Source of the DNA: Porphyromonas sp. HMSC065F10
GTDB lineage: Bacteria; Bacteroidota; Bacteroidia; Bacteroidales; Porphyromonadaceae
Assembly: GCF_001808555.1 (NCBI RefSeq)
Contig: NZ_KV793803.1
Coordinates: forward strand, 71,535 to 134,461
DNA length: 62,927 nucleotides
Reading direction: 5' to 3'
Shown: positions 18,551-26,708 of the stretch, in pieces
How positions within the stretch are numbered: the stretch's first letter is position 1
How the letters are laid out: the number at the start of each line of letters is the position of its first letter
The notes under the pieces: model-generated
What the model saw: the letters and a program-made list of their open reading frames with translations, nothing else
What the model was told of the DNA's origin: nothing
Database searches by the model: none
Translations under genes and position numbers: made by a program

Positions 18551-18781
18551 TTAGTCGTCCGGGAGCTCCTGACCCTCGCTGATGCGATCGTATAGGTCCC
18601 GATGCTTCATCTCAAGTGCGGTGATCTTATTGCCGCAGACGAGTCCCTTAGCGCGCAGTGCGGGCTGATCCTCTATTTCGGTCTTAGGGAACTCTCCACC
18701 TTTCACGAAAAACACCCGCACGCCCAAGAGTAGCACAGCTATCCCTACGAGTGCAAGAGTGAGTATGAGAGTTGTCGTCAT
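18551..18781 (-). CDS. Small single-pass membrane protein conserved in Bacteroidetes, function unknown
   Basis: This 76-residue protein has one membrane segment (about 4-26) followed by FFVKGGEFPKTEIEDQPALRAKGLVCG. I recall a similar KGGxFPxTHIxxNxALRxKGI pattern in small Bacteroidetes membrane proteins of unknown role. It has a -7 box 39 bp upstream on the minus strand. A 121-bp gap separates it from the OmpH-like gene downstream, in which I see no clear promoter box, so the two may be cotranscribed. Confidence 0.75.
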   Translation of the reverse strand: MTTTLILTLALVGIAVLLLGVRVFFVKGGEFPKTEIEDQPALRAKGLVCGNKITALEMKHRDLYDRISEGQELPDD

Positions 18782-18820
18782 AACTTGGTAATCGTTTCCT
18801 TAGGTGATCAAATACGCTGG

Positions 18821-18828
18821 CAAATATA
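18821..18828 (-). promoter_or_regulatory. -7 box TATATTTG for the 18781 gene (minus strand)
   Basis: CAAATATA on the plus strand reads TATATTTG on the minus strand, 39 bp before the ATG at 18781. Confidence 0.6.
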
Positions 18829-18990
18829 CCTTTTTTATTGCTTTCAAGGGTCCTGATCTCTTTGGGATCCGGTGAGGAGCGTCATCTTTAGGTAGTTATA
18901 ACATTTCGTCGCTCGGTCTGTCGAGGCTTGTACAGCCTGAGTCGTCACTTTCCTCAGGTCGATGAGAGATGGTGAGGACGAAAAGGGGGC

Positions 18991-19020
18991 TTGCTAATCC
19001 AAATTTTTATCTTACCTTTG
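18991..19020 (+). promoter_or_regulatory. Promoter of tRNA-Phe
   Basis: TTG at 18991-18993 and TACCTTTG at 19013-19020 are 19 nt apart. This is the same layout and -7 sequence as the tRNA-Asp promoter. Confidence 0.75.
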
Positions 19021-19061
19021 CAGTGCAAAAACGAAGAGTACATCTCTCGTATGGCGCAAAT

Positions 19062-19133
19062 GGCGCGGTAGCTCAGTGGTAGAGCAATGGACTGAAAATC
19101 CATGTGTCCTTGGTTCAATTCCAAGTCGCGCCA
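19062..19133 (+). tRNA. tRNA-Phe (anticodon GAA)
   Basis: The acceptor stem GGCGCGG pairs with TCGCGCC, with discriminator A. The D arm is GCTCAGTGGTAGAGC, the anticodon stem-loop is ATGGACTGAAAATCCAT with anticodon GAA, and the T arm contains GGTTCAATTCC. CCA is not encoded. Confidence 0.96.
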
Positions 19134-19144
19134 CTCCCTCCCCC

Positions 19145-19194
19145 GAAGCCCCTTGGATGTTGACTTAGGTCTCATTCAAGGGGCTTCACTTTTT
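19145..19194 (+). terminator. Rho-independent terminator after tRNA-Phe
   Basis: GAAGCCCCTTG (19145-19155) pairs perfectly with CAAGGGGCTTC (19177-19187), followed by ACTTTTT. It separates the tRNA from ruvA. Confidence 0.85.
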
Positions 19195-19220
19195 AGGCTG
19201 GCTGGACTTCTTTTTTTTCG

Positions 19221-19228
19221 TACCTTTC
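19221..19228 (+). promoter_or_regulatory. -7 box TACCTTTC directly before ruvA
   Basis: TACCTTTC differs from TAnnTTTG only in the last base. It ends 4 nt before the ruvA ATG at 19233, so transcription would start at or very near the A of the start codon (leaderless mRNA). Confidence 0.5.
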
Positions 19229-19232
19229 CACT

Positions 19233-19850
19233 ATGATTGAGTATATCTACGGGAAACTTTTCTCCAAGAATCCGGCATCTGTTGTCGTGGAGGCAGGCGG
19301 CATAGGGTACCTGCTCAATATCACCCTCAATACCTACAACGCTCTGGACCGTCTGGGGGCCGGAGAGGTTCGACTCTTTGTCCATGAGGTCATCCGTGAG
19401 GATGCGTACGAGCTCTATGGCTTTCTTGATCAGAGTGAGCGACAGATCTTTCGTCTCCTGATCGGGGTCTCCGGCATAGGGCCTGCCACCGGGCGACTTA
19501 TCCTCAGCACTTTTACCCCTAAGGAGCTGGTCTCGATCATCGCGGCCGGAGACGACAGGTCCCTGCAAGGGGTCAAGGGGATTGGAGTCAAGACTGCTAA
19601 GCGGGCGATACTTGATCTTAAGGACAAGGTGGTCGCCGAGATGGCTGACTTCATCGATGCTAAGGATCTTACCCGGGATGACAAGGCGGTACCACTGGCG
19701 AGGAGGGAACTCTACGAGGAGGCGGAGCAGGCTTTTGTCACGCTGGGGTACACAAAGGCTATGGCTCATAAGGTGATCGCTATGCTGGTCAAGGAGGATC
19801 CTGATATGAGCGTCAATGACATCATCCGCCGAGGTCTGCAGATGCTCTAA
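19233..19850 (+). CDS. ruvA: Holliday junction DNA helicase subunit RuvA
   Basis: This 205-residue protein binds Holliday junctions and loads RuvB for branch migration. The N-terminal OB domain starts MIEYIYGKLFSKNPASVVVE, the usual RuvA start, which fixes the ATG at 19233. Two helix-hairpin-helix motifs follow (LLIGVSGIGPATGRLILS and LQGVKGIGVKTAKRAIL). The C-terminal domain III (about 155-205, ARRELYEEAEQAFVTLGYT) is the RuvB contact. The start codon is only 4 nt after a -7-like box. The sov/sprA gene follows after 18 bp and is probably in the same transcript; the same neighbourhood is known in P. gingivalis. Confidence 0.96.
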   Translation: MIEYIYGKLFSKNPASVVVEAGGIGYLLNITLNTYNALDRLGAGEVRLFVHEVIREDAYELYGFLDQSERQIFRLLIGVSGIGPATGRLILSTFTPKELVSIIAAGDDRSLQGVKGIGVKTAKRAILDLKDKVVAEMADFIDAKDLTRDDKAVPLARRELYEEAEQAFVTLGYTKAMAHKVIAMLVKEDPDMSVNDIIRRGLQML

Positions 19851-19868
19851 TCATCCTACCGACTGCTG

Positions 19869-22800
19869 ATGAAGGGCTGCCTGAACCTCATGCTCTGCGT
19901 GGCCGGACTGCTGCTCTCGGCGTCAGCACTCGCACAGCAGCTGCCGAGCGATAGCGTGAGTAACGCCCCTCCCCGGCTCAGAGTCGTGACGAATGGCTCA
20001 GTCACCCTCTCGGCCGGCAGGTCGACGATATGGGAGGATAATCCTCTCCTGCCTCAGAGCTATCGCAAGAGGACAATGCCGATACTGGAGCAGCAGAGCA
20101 ATCTGCACGCCAATGTGAGGTATGGTGACCGCCTGTGGCTAGACCTTGACTACAATACCGATAGGGGGCTCAGCTCATCCAAGAATAGACTGCGCCTCGG
20201 GTATAAGGGAGGGAAATACGAGATGCTGCAGTCCCTCCAAGCGGGCAACATTTCTTTCCGAAGCCACAACCCACTCATCTCCACACCATCCAACCTCTTC
20301 GGTGTCTCGGGCGACCTCTGGATGGGACCTCTGCAGCTACGCTTCCTCACCTCGATACAGAGAGATAATGTCAGGCGGATGACCATCAGACGGGGTAAGC
20401 AAGTGTACCCTTTTGATCTGAAAAGCTCCGACTATGAGGTCAATAAGCACTTCTTCCTGTCGGAGTTTTTTGCACAGAAATACGATAAGGCGCTCCGGCA
20501 GTTGCCCTTGGTGGAGAGTGATATCAAGATCTTGCGTGTCTCCGTCTGGATCGAGTCTGCCGGTATCGCGGATAATGGAGGTAGGGCACACAGAGTGGCT
20601 GCTTATCGGTCTCTTAGTTTGGAGAAGGAGACCCCACCGGAGGGGCAGGGCCAGGGTGAGGTCTCCGAGATCCCCTATGCCGTGCGACTGGATGAGGAGA
20701 GCTATGAGGTCAATCCGATCCTGGGCTTCATCTCGCTCAGGTTTCCTCTCTCGGACAGCAAGCGGCTCGCTGTCTCCTACGAGTACCAGTATCAGGGGAA
20801 GAGGATCCGTGTCGGCTCCTTTGATGCAGATAGTTCGGGTACGATCACAGCGGCACTTCTGGCAGATCGGGACAAGTCCCCCTCATCCGACCTTTGGCCT
20901 CTGATGATGAAGAACGGCTACTCCATCGGAGCAACCGGTCGACTTGATGGTGCTGAGGACTTAGACGTGAAGCTAAGCTACATAGAGCCCGGTACAGGAG
21001 TGGCTACCGAGATGACTCCATCCGGAGAGACCTGGATGAAGTGGATGGGCTTAGATGTGCGTGACAGTAGGGGCATAGGTGGGGTGAGTGATGGGCAGCT
21101 TGACTATACTCCGGGGGTGACGGTGAGTGAGGAGATGGGCACACTTTTCATCCCGAGGAGAGAGCCGTTTCGATCTCTCCCCGATGGGTATGAGCCCTAT
21201 GAGATTCTATATACTGGGAGCCCGACCAGGGCCAAGGAGCGTCAGGATCTGGATCGATTTAGGATCACGGGCTCGGTCTCAGCGAGGTCGCAAGAGACGG
21301 TCAAGATCGGCCACCGCATCCCGAGAGGGAGCATCACTGCGACGCAGGGCGGTCGAGCGCTGATAGAGGGGGCCGACTTTACAGTCGACTACGAGCAGGG
21401 CGAGCTGAGAGTCCTAAGCACCTCAGACGAGCCGATAGAGATCACCATCCCTCAGGAGTCGCAGACGGAAGTCAAGCGGAAGTCCCTCTTCGGACTTGAG
21501 GCTGAGCTTGCACTTGCTTACCGCCTGACCCTCGGAGCCAGTCTATATGGTTACGTGGAGGATTGTGGGGGAGAAAAGATGCGGATCGGTCAGGAGGACT
21601 TGCGAAATACGATCCTGGGTACTCACCTCACGTACGACTACTCCTCTCGAAAGCTGTCTCGATGGCTCTCCCGCTTTGCAACCATCTCGGAAGAGATCCC
21701 CGTTTCGCTCAGAGCAAAGATGGCTTATGCTCACTTGATCTCCGACTACAATACCTCCGGAGGCAGAGAGGCGATCATTGTGGATGACTTTGAGGACGGT
21801 GGCACGGCTGTCGACCTGACCTCCTCGCTGCGGTGGCAGCTGTCGACACTGAGAGAGAGCAGTGCCGAATGCAGAGCCCACTTAGCGTGGTTCAATGTAG
21901 ACCCTCTCTTGGTACGAGAGGGGGCACCCGGTCAGCCGACCGGGCTCAGTCGCCGCCCCGACCTGAGACAAAGTCCCCTCGTGCGCGAGTATCGAGTTGA
22001 GGAGCTCTTCCCCGGCAGAGACCCGGACCAGCTGACCACTCAGATCATCGAAATGCTAAACCTCTCGTACTATCCGGATGAGCGCGGCCCCTACAACTAT
22101 CGCACAGAGGGCTGGACGTCGGATGGCAAGCTTGCTCGACCTCACGACAACTGGGCATCCATCGTATCACCTCTGGAGATAAGGGACTTGGAGAAGGAGC
22201 GCATCACCTCCATTGAGCTCTGGGTATTGGATCCTTTCTCCATTCGTCCCGATGTCCCGGAGGGGGATTTGATGCTCGATCTTGGTAGATTTTCTGAGGA
22301 GGTCATCCCGGATGGCGCTCTCGACTTTGAGAGTGACCTGCCCAAGGTGACTACCCCCCACGGTCGGCGATCGGAGACGCTCCCTTCGTCCCGCTCTTTC
22401 TCCTCTCAGAGCATTGATGAGCAGGATGTCGGCTTGGACGGTATTTCCTCGTCGGATGAGCAGGTCCTCTTTGCCTCGTACCTCAAGTCTGTCGCTACCC
22501 ACATTGATCCACAAGCGTGGAGTGTGGACGGAGTTCGGCTACCCGGTTCGCCGCTTGATGACCCCTCCGGTGATGACTACCACTTCTACCTCGGGGAATA
22601 CTGGGATAGGGTGGAGGCGGACATACTGAGCAGGTATAAGTATATCAATGGTACGGAGGGAAATTCGTTGCCGCGGCTCATCCAGGGGCACCAGTCGGCA
22701 CGGACCGATCTGCCGGATAGTGAGGACCTCAATGGCGATGGAGTGCTATCCACTGCTGATGGCTACTTTCGCTACCACTTGCCGGTGACAAATGAGGCGC

Positions 22801-25800
22801 TCCGTCCCGGAGGAAAGTGGTACTCCGGGGAGGTGGAGATCCGAGAGGAGGACGGGCGCTCCTCAAGGTGGGTCAAGCTTACCATCCCACTCTCTAAGTA
22901 CGATGCCGCCTCCGGAGCTCACCCCACAATGCAAGATGTGGAGGCGGTTCGGCTCACCCTACAGCACTTCGATACGCCGATACACCTCAGGTGCGCCTCC
23001 CTCCGGCTCATCTCCTCGCCCTGGCAGCGCTACACCTCGGTCATTGATCCCGACCGGTCCAATGCTGAGCTGACCTTGCAGACCCACAGCCTTGAGGAGG
23101 ACTCGGGCAGATCCCCCATTCCCTACGTCTCCCCTAAGGGAGTAGTCCGTGACCGGAGGCGTGGCACCCTTTCCTTGGCTCGCTATGATGAGAAGGCGCT
23201 TGCCCTCTCGATCCCAAGTATGGAGAAGGACGAGGTGGCAGCAGTCTATCGGGCTACCGATCTTGACCTGCGCCACTACCGGTATCTTACACTTCATACC
23301 CATGCCGAGGGAGAAGTAAGGGATCGGGATCTTGAGCTCTTTGTCCGACTGGGATCGGACTACTCCGCCAATTATTACGAGTATCGTCTCCCCCTGATGG
23401 TGACCCCAAGGAGAGACTACAGCAGGATGAGCACCTCGGAGAAGCAGGACTTGATCTGGCCCCTCTCCAATGTCCTACAGATCGATCTTAGCGAATTGAC
23501 CGGACTGAAGCAGGAGCGTGCCTCTCAGGGAACTCTTGATAAGAGGGAGCTCTACACACGAGGCAGAGTCTCAATCAAGGGCTATCCCTCTCTCGGCAAC
23601 CTCTCAGCTATCTTGATCGGTGTTAGAAACAGGGGCAGTGGGCGCATCAGTGCAGAGGTGTGGGTCAATGAGCTCACCGTCTCAGGCGCCGGTCAAATGG
23701 GTGGCAGTGCTTGGCTCACCGACATACAGGCGACGCTCTCCGACCTTGGTTCCGCCAGTCTTAAGGTTGGCGGTCAGTCCGGTGGCTATGGCGACATACG
23801 AAATGATGTCCGTCTCCGGCAGCAACTCACACAAACCTATATTGACCTGGAGACTATGCTGGAGCTGGGTAAGCTTCTACCTCGAGAGTGGGGTATCCAA
23901 GCGCCTGTCCGATACACATTTCTTGAGAATAAAAGGACACCGCGCTATGATCCCTACGACACTGATCTGCCCTACCGAGGGAGGGAACCCATTTACCTCG
24001 AGTGTGCTGATCATCTCAGCCTCAGCAACTGGAGAGTGAGTCCTGAGGGAGAGCCACTCACCTCGGGTGATAAGTCAAGGTCCGATCTCACTTTCTCCTA
24101 CGACCTCACCCATCATCAGCGCAAGGATCCCCGAGTGATAGAGGAGAAAAATAGACGGATGCACACCACCATAGACTACCGGGCAGAGGGGGGCGATGGG
24201 GATTACCTCAGGCTCCATAGTGGCTGGAGTCGAGTGGACAATACGTCCCTCATGCCCACACCCGGGGAGGAGAAGGAGCAGTCCGCTCAAGTTTATCGGA
24301 ATTGGCTCTGGGACCGCTCTTTGGGCATCAAGTGGTCGCCTGTCGACTTTGGCTCACTCACCATCCACAGCAATACTTTTGCTCTCATTGACAATATCCC
24401 TCCGGAAGTCGCCCAAGGGGAGAGTGACCTCTCTTTCCGGCTATTCACGGACCAGATCCTCCGCTCCATTGTCTCACTTGGCACTACCGACAGGTATCAG
24501 GGGCGCTACAGCATCACACTTCATACCCCGAGTATGCGCCACTCCCTCCTGTCGCCACTGTACGCCAGTCTATCCTATAGCGGAGACTACAGCTGGAGTC
24601 GAGGTGTCGTGGCGGGCGACCGGTCGAGCGGCCACACGATCAAGAATAATGGACGCCTTGATCTCCAAGCACGGTACGACCTCAGCAAGGCATCCAAGCG
24701 GGTGGGGGAGCTTCGGCTGAGATACAGTCACGATGGCGGGAGTATGATCCCCGGCTTCCTGCCCGAGGCCGGCAAGATCTTTGGTTTCGGACATCAGGGA
24801 CAAGTGCTGTCCCCCACGATCGGCTATATGCTTAGCATCAGCGACTATGCGGGTGAGATAGGTCATGCGGTACGGTCTCGCTGGATAATGGACGATAGCT
24901 CTCTCAGTCGCCTTCCCTCCTACTTTGTCAAGGACGATCTCTCCTGCGCTCTGAGCCTGCAACCGGTCCGAGGACTTTCTGTAGAGCTCTTCCTCACTCA
25001 GACGAAGAGCAACTCCTATATATGTAGCAGCATCACCGGAGATGTAGTTGATATGAGCGGACGGCTCACGATGTCCACCATTGGGCTTCGAGGCGATCGG
25101 ACGGAACTACTGTTAAGAGAGTTGGCGGAAAACCCAACCACCGAGCAGGCCATTGACCGCTTCGCATCCGGATATCTCGTCAGTCCCAAAATGCAGCGGG
25201 GCTTACCCTCGTCGCTCAATCTTCTTCCCAACTGGCTCCTCACGATCGACCTCGCTTCGCTCTCTGACGCCGTGCGATCGCTTACACCCCAACTCCTGAT
25301 CAAGCATCAGTACAGAGGACTCCTTGAGCTCCCCGACTACCGCCTGAGGAGCGACACCGGGAGCGGCGCACCATACGATCTTCAGACGATCACCACCACC
25401 GATCTCTTCAGCCCTCTGCTGGGGCTTGACACCTCCGTCGGCAAGAGCCTCACGCTCTCAGCAGCGTATGTCCTCCGTAAGTCGCACTCCATCCTCACGG
25501 AGAGTCTCAGACTCCTCTCCCAAACCGATCGGAGGTGTGACGTCTCACTCCGGTATCAACTCAAGCTTCCTGCCCTTATTCGGTCAAGCCTCCCCTTGTT
25601 GTCCTCCACCTCTACCAACCTTGAGAGTAGCCTTGGGTACTCCTTTACGCACACATCGCTGGAGGAGGCAGACCTCAGACGCTCCACTCAAAACAGGCTG
25701 CGGGGACTTGACACCCACAGCCTAAGACTGACGCTGGACTATCACTGCTCTCGGAGCCTCTCCATCAGAGGGTTTTGGAGAGAGGATATACGTACCCCCC

Positions 25801-25874
25801 TCGTCACCGGTCGGCAGTACCCCTACCGCAAGTCTTCCTACGGAGCCATGCTACTGCTTACCCTCCATCCCTGA
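19869..25874 (+). CDS. sov: Type IX secretion outer-membrane translocon SprA/Sov
   Basis: At 2001 residues this is the largest gene in the window. SprA (Sov in Porphyromonas) is the giant beta-barrel channel through which type IX cargo crosses the outer membrane. A signal peptide (1-22, ASALAQQ) is followed by the family landmarks SNLFGVSG, the KHFFLSEFFAQKYDKALRQLP segment, ESDIKILRVSVWIES, IVDDFEDGG, and SARTDLPDSEDLNGDG, a typical SprA motif pair. The rest is beta-strand-rich. It is shorter than the roughly 2,400-2,500 residues of well-studied homologues, but I see no stop or frameshift; loops are probably shorter. It is coupled to ruvA, and the converging Lrp gene ends 13 bp away. Confidence 0.93.
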   Translation: MKGCLNLMLCVAGLLLSASALAQQLPSDSVSNAPPRLRVVTNGSVTLSAGRSTIWEDNPLLPQSYRKRTMPILEQQSNLHANVRYGDRLWLDLDYNTDRGLSSSKNRLRLGYKGGKYEMLQSLQAGNISFRSHNPLISTPSNLFGVSGDLWMGPLQLRFLTSIQRDNVRRMTIRRGKQVYPFDLKSSDYEVNKHFFLSEFFAQKYDKALRQLPLVESDIKILRVSVWIESAGIADNGGRAHRVAAYRSLSLEKETPPEGQGQGEVSEIPYAVRLDEESYEVNPILGFISLRFPLSDSKRLAVSYEYQYQGKRIRVGSFDADSSGTITAALLADRDKSPSSDLWPLMMKNGYSIGATGRLDGAEDLDVKLSYIEPGTGVATEMTPSGETWMKWMGLDVRDSRGIGGVSDGQLDYTPGVTVSEEMGTLFIPRREPFRSLPDGYEPYEILYTGSPTRAKERQDLDRFRITGSVSARSQETVKIGHRIPRGSITATQGGRALIEGADFTVDYEQGELRVLSTSDEPIEITIPQESQTEVKRKSLFGLEAELALAYRLTLGASLYGYVEDCGGEKMRIGQEDLRNTILGTHLTYDYSSRKLSRWLSRFATISEEIPVSLRAKMAYAHLISDYNTSGGREAIIVDDFEDGGTAVDLTSSLRWQLSTLRESSAECRAHLAWFNVDPLLVREGAPGQPTGLSRRPDLRQSPLVREYRVEELFPGRDPDQLTTQIIEMLNLSYYPDERGPYNYRTEGWTSDGKLARPHDNWASIVSPLEIRDLEKERITSIELWVLDPFSIRPDVPEGDLMLDLGRFSEEVIPDGALDFESDLPKVTTPHGRRSETLPSSRSFSSQSIDEQDVGLDGISSSDEQVLFASYLKSVATHIDPQAWSVDGVRLPGSPLDDPSGDDYHFYLGEYWDRVEADILSRYKYINGTEGNSLPRLIQGHQSARTDLPDSEDLNGDGVLSTADGYFRYHLPVTNEALRPGGKWYSGEVEIREEDGRSSRWVKLTIPLSKYDAASGAHPTMQDVEAVRLTLQHFDTPIHLRCASLRLISSPWQRYTSVIDPDRSNAELTLQTHSLEEDSGRSPIPYVSPKGVVRDRRRGTLSLARYDEKALALSIPSMEKDEVAAVYRATDLDLRHYRYLTLHTHAEGEVRDRDLELFVRLGSDYSANYYEYRLPLMVTPRRDYSRMSTSEKQDLIWPLSNVLQIDLSELTGLKQERASQGTLDKRELYTRGRVSIKGYPSLGNLSAILIGVRNRGSGRISAEVWVNELTVSGAGQMGGSAWLTDIQATLSDLGSASLKVGGQSGGYGDIRNDVRLRQQLTQTYIDLETMLELGKLLPREWGIQAPVRYTFLENKRTPRYDPYDTDLPYRGREPIYLECADHLSLSNWRVSPEGEPLTSGDKSRSDLTFSYDLTHHQRKDPRVIEEKNRRMHTTIDYRAEGGDGDYLRLHSGWSRVDNTSLMPTPGEEKEQSAQVYRNWLWDRSLGIKWSPVDFGSLTIHSNTFALIDNIPPEVAQGESDLSFRLFTDQILRSIVSLGTTDRYQGRYSITLHTPSMRHSLLSPLYASLSYSGDYSWSRGVVAGDRSSGHTIKNNGRLDLQARYDLSKASKRVGELRLRYSHDGGSMIPGFLPEAGKIFGFGHQGQVLSPTIGYMLSISDYAGEIGHAVRSRWIMDDSSLSRLPSYFVKDDLSCALSLQPVRGLSVELFLTQTKSNSYICSSITGDVVDMSGRLTMSTIGLRGDRTELLLRELAENPTTEQAIDRFASGYLVSPKMQRGLPSSLNLLPNWLLTIDLASLSDAVRSLTPQLLIKHQYRGLLELPDYRLRSDTGSGAPYDLQTITTTDLFSPLLGLDTSVGKSLTLSAAYVLRKSHSILTESLRLLSQTDRRCDVSLRYQLKLPALIRSSLPLLSSTSTNLESSLGYSFTHTSLEEADLRRSTQNRLRGLDTHSLRLTLDYHCSRSLSIRGFWREDIRTPLVTGRQYPYRKSSYGAMLLLTLHP

Positions 25875-25887
25875 GTGCCGGGGAGTC

Positions 25888-26367
25888 TCACTCGTCAATA
25901 TTTTTCAGCGGGAGTGCCGGTGTCTGCTTGACTACGCCCAGCACAAAGACACTGTCGAGGCTACCGATGCTGTCGATCGTGCCGAGCTTGTTGAGTACAA
26001 AATTCTGGTACTCTGACATATCATGGACAAGGATCTTCACCATGAAGTCATAGTCCCCCGAAGTATTGTAGCACTCAACCACCTCGTCGAAGTCAACGAT
26101 CTTGCTCATAAAGTCCTGTCCCATCTCCTGTGCGTGCTTCTTAAGCTTGATGTTGCACCACACCTGGATGTTATTTCCCGTCTTCTGAGGGCTCAGGATG
26201 GCAGCGTACCTCACGATGTATCCCTCCTGCTCCAGCTTGCGCTGTCGCTCAAAGACCGGTGACTGAGAGAGCCCGACGCGGTTGGCAAGCTCCTTAGTGG
26301 TCATCTTCCCATTTTGCTGAAGCTCCTTAAGGATCTTGATGTCGATATTATCTAATGTGTGACTCAT
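25888..26367 (-). CDS. Lrp/AsnC family transcriptional regulator
   Basis: This 159-residue DNA-binding regulator has an N-terminal helix-turn-helix (about 1-60; LDNIDIKILKELQQNGKMTT and NRVGLSQSPVFERQRKLEQEG) and a C-terminal RAM ligand-binding domain (about 70-150; ECYNTSGDYDFMVKILVHDM). This is the standard Lrp/AsnC layout, and such proteins usually sense amino acids. It is transcribed divergently from nspC with a 341-bp gap between them, and converges with sov. The ligand and targets are not predictable from the sequence. Confidence 0.93.
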   Translation of the reverse strand: MSHTLDNIDIKILKELQQNGKMTTKELANRVGLSQSPVFERQRKLEQEGYIVRYAAILSPQKTGNNIQVWCNIKLKKHAQEMGQDFMSKIVDFDEVVECYNTSGDYDFMVKILVHDMSEYQNFVLNKLGTIDSIGSLDSVFVLGVVKQTPALPLKNIDE

Positions 26368-26419
26368 AAAAAGATGGTTGATTTAGATGATGGCAAAGGG
26401 TAATTGTTCTTTACTGAGA

Positions 26420-26427
26420 CAAAAATA
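26420..26427 (-). promoter_or_regulatory. -7 box TATTTTTG of the Lrp/AsnC gene (minus strand)
   Basis: CAAAAATA on the plus strand reads TATTTTTG on the minus strand, 52 bp upstream of the ATG at 26367. Confidence 0.5.
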
Positions 26428-26542
26428 AGCAATTCTTTCTCACCGACCGAATTCTTATGCTTCCGCTGTAGATGAGATGTCTATTAGCCCCTCGAGAGTC
26501 TGTTGGCAGACGACGGAAAATCCCCCAACGTCAGGCTCAATT

Positions 26543-26580
26543 CTTTTATCGATATTAGAGATCACTAATATCGGTATTAG
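26543..26580 (+). repeat. 22-bp-period palindromic repeat cluster, locus 3
   Basis: Two units occur at a 22-bp period: CTTTTATCGATATTAG (26543-26558) and CTAATATCGGTATTAG (26565-26580), with spacer AGATCA. The bases before the first unit (CAATT) also precede the first unit at locus 4. Confidence 0.9.
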
Positions 26581-26597
26581 ATTGATGGTGTCTTCTC

Positions 26598-26655
26598 CTG
26601 AAAAAAGCACACCGCTGATTGACTTTGTATAGGTGTGTCCTGCAGGCTTTTTCAG
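26598..26655. other. Imperfect hairpin upstream of nspC
   Basis: The outer stem pairs CTGAAAAAAGC with GCTTTTTCAG (one bulged A). The inner stem pairs CACACC with GGTGTG around a loop of about 18 nt. It sits 18 bp after repeat locus 3 and 41 bp before the nspC -7 box. Because it is upstream of that promoter it is not part of the nspC leader. It could be a terminator for an unseen transcript, a small RNA, or a protein-binding site. Confidence 0.45.
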
Positions 26656-26696
26656 CACGTCTGGTGACCTCTTATGGGGCGACCTCAATAAATTGG

Positions 26697-26704
26697 TACC
26701 TTTG
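26697..26704 (+). promoter_or_regulatory. -7 box TACCTTTG directly before nspC
   Basis: This is an exact TAnnTTTG match, identical to the two tRNA promoters. It ends 4 nt before the nspC ATG at 26709, implying a leaderless transcript. Confidence 0.65.
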
Positions 26705-26708
26705 AGTA

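Larger units (their letters stand above)
26368..26708. other. Intergenic region between the divergent Lrp gene and nspC
   Basis: This 341-bp gap holds the Lrp-gene -7 box (26420-26427, minus), a repeat cluster (26543-26580), an imperfect two-part hairpin (26598-26655) and the nspC -7 box (26697-26704). I find no convincing gene. A 95-codon minus-strand frame (26455-26742) crosses the repeats and the nspC start and is judged spurious. Confidence 0.65.
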
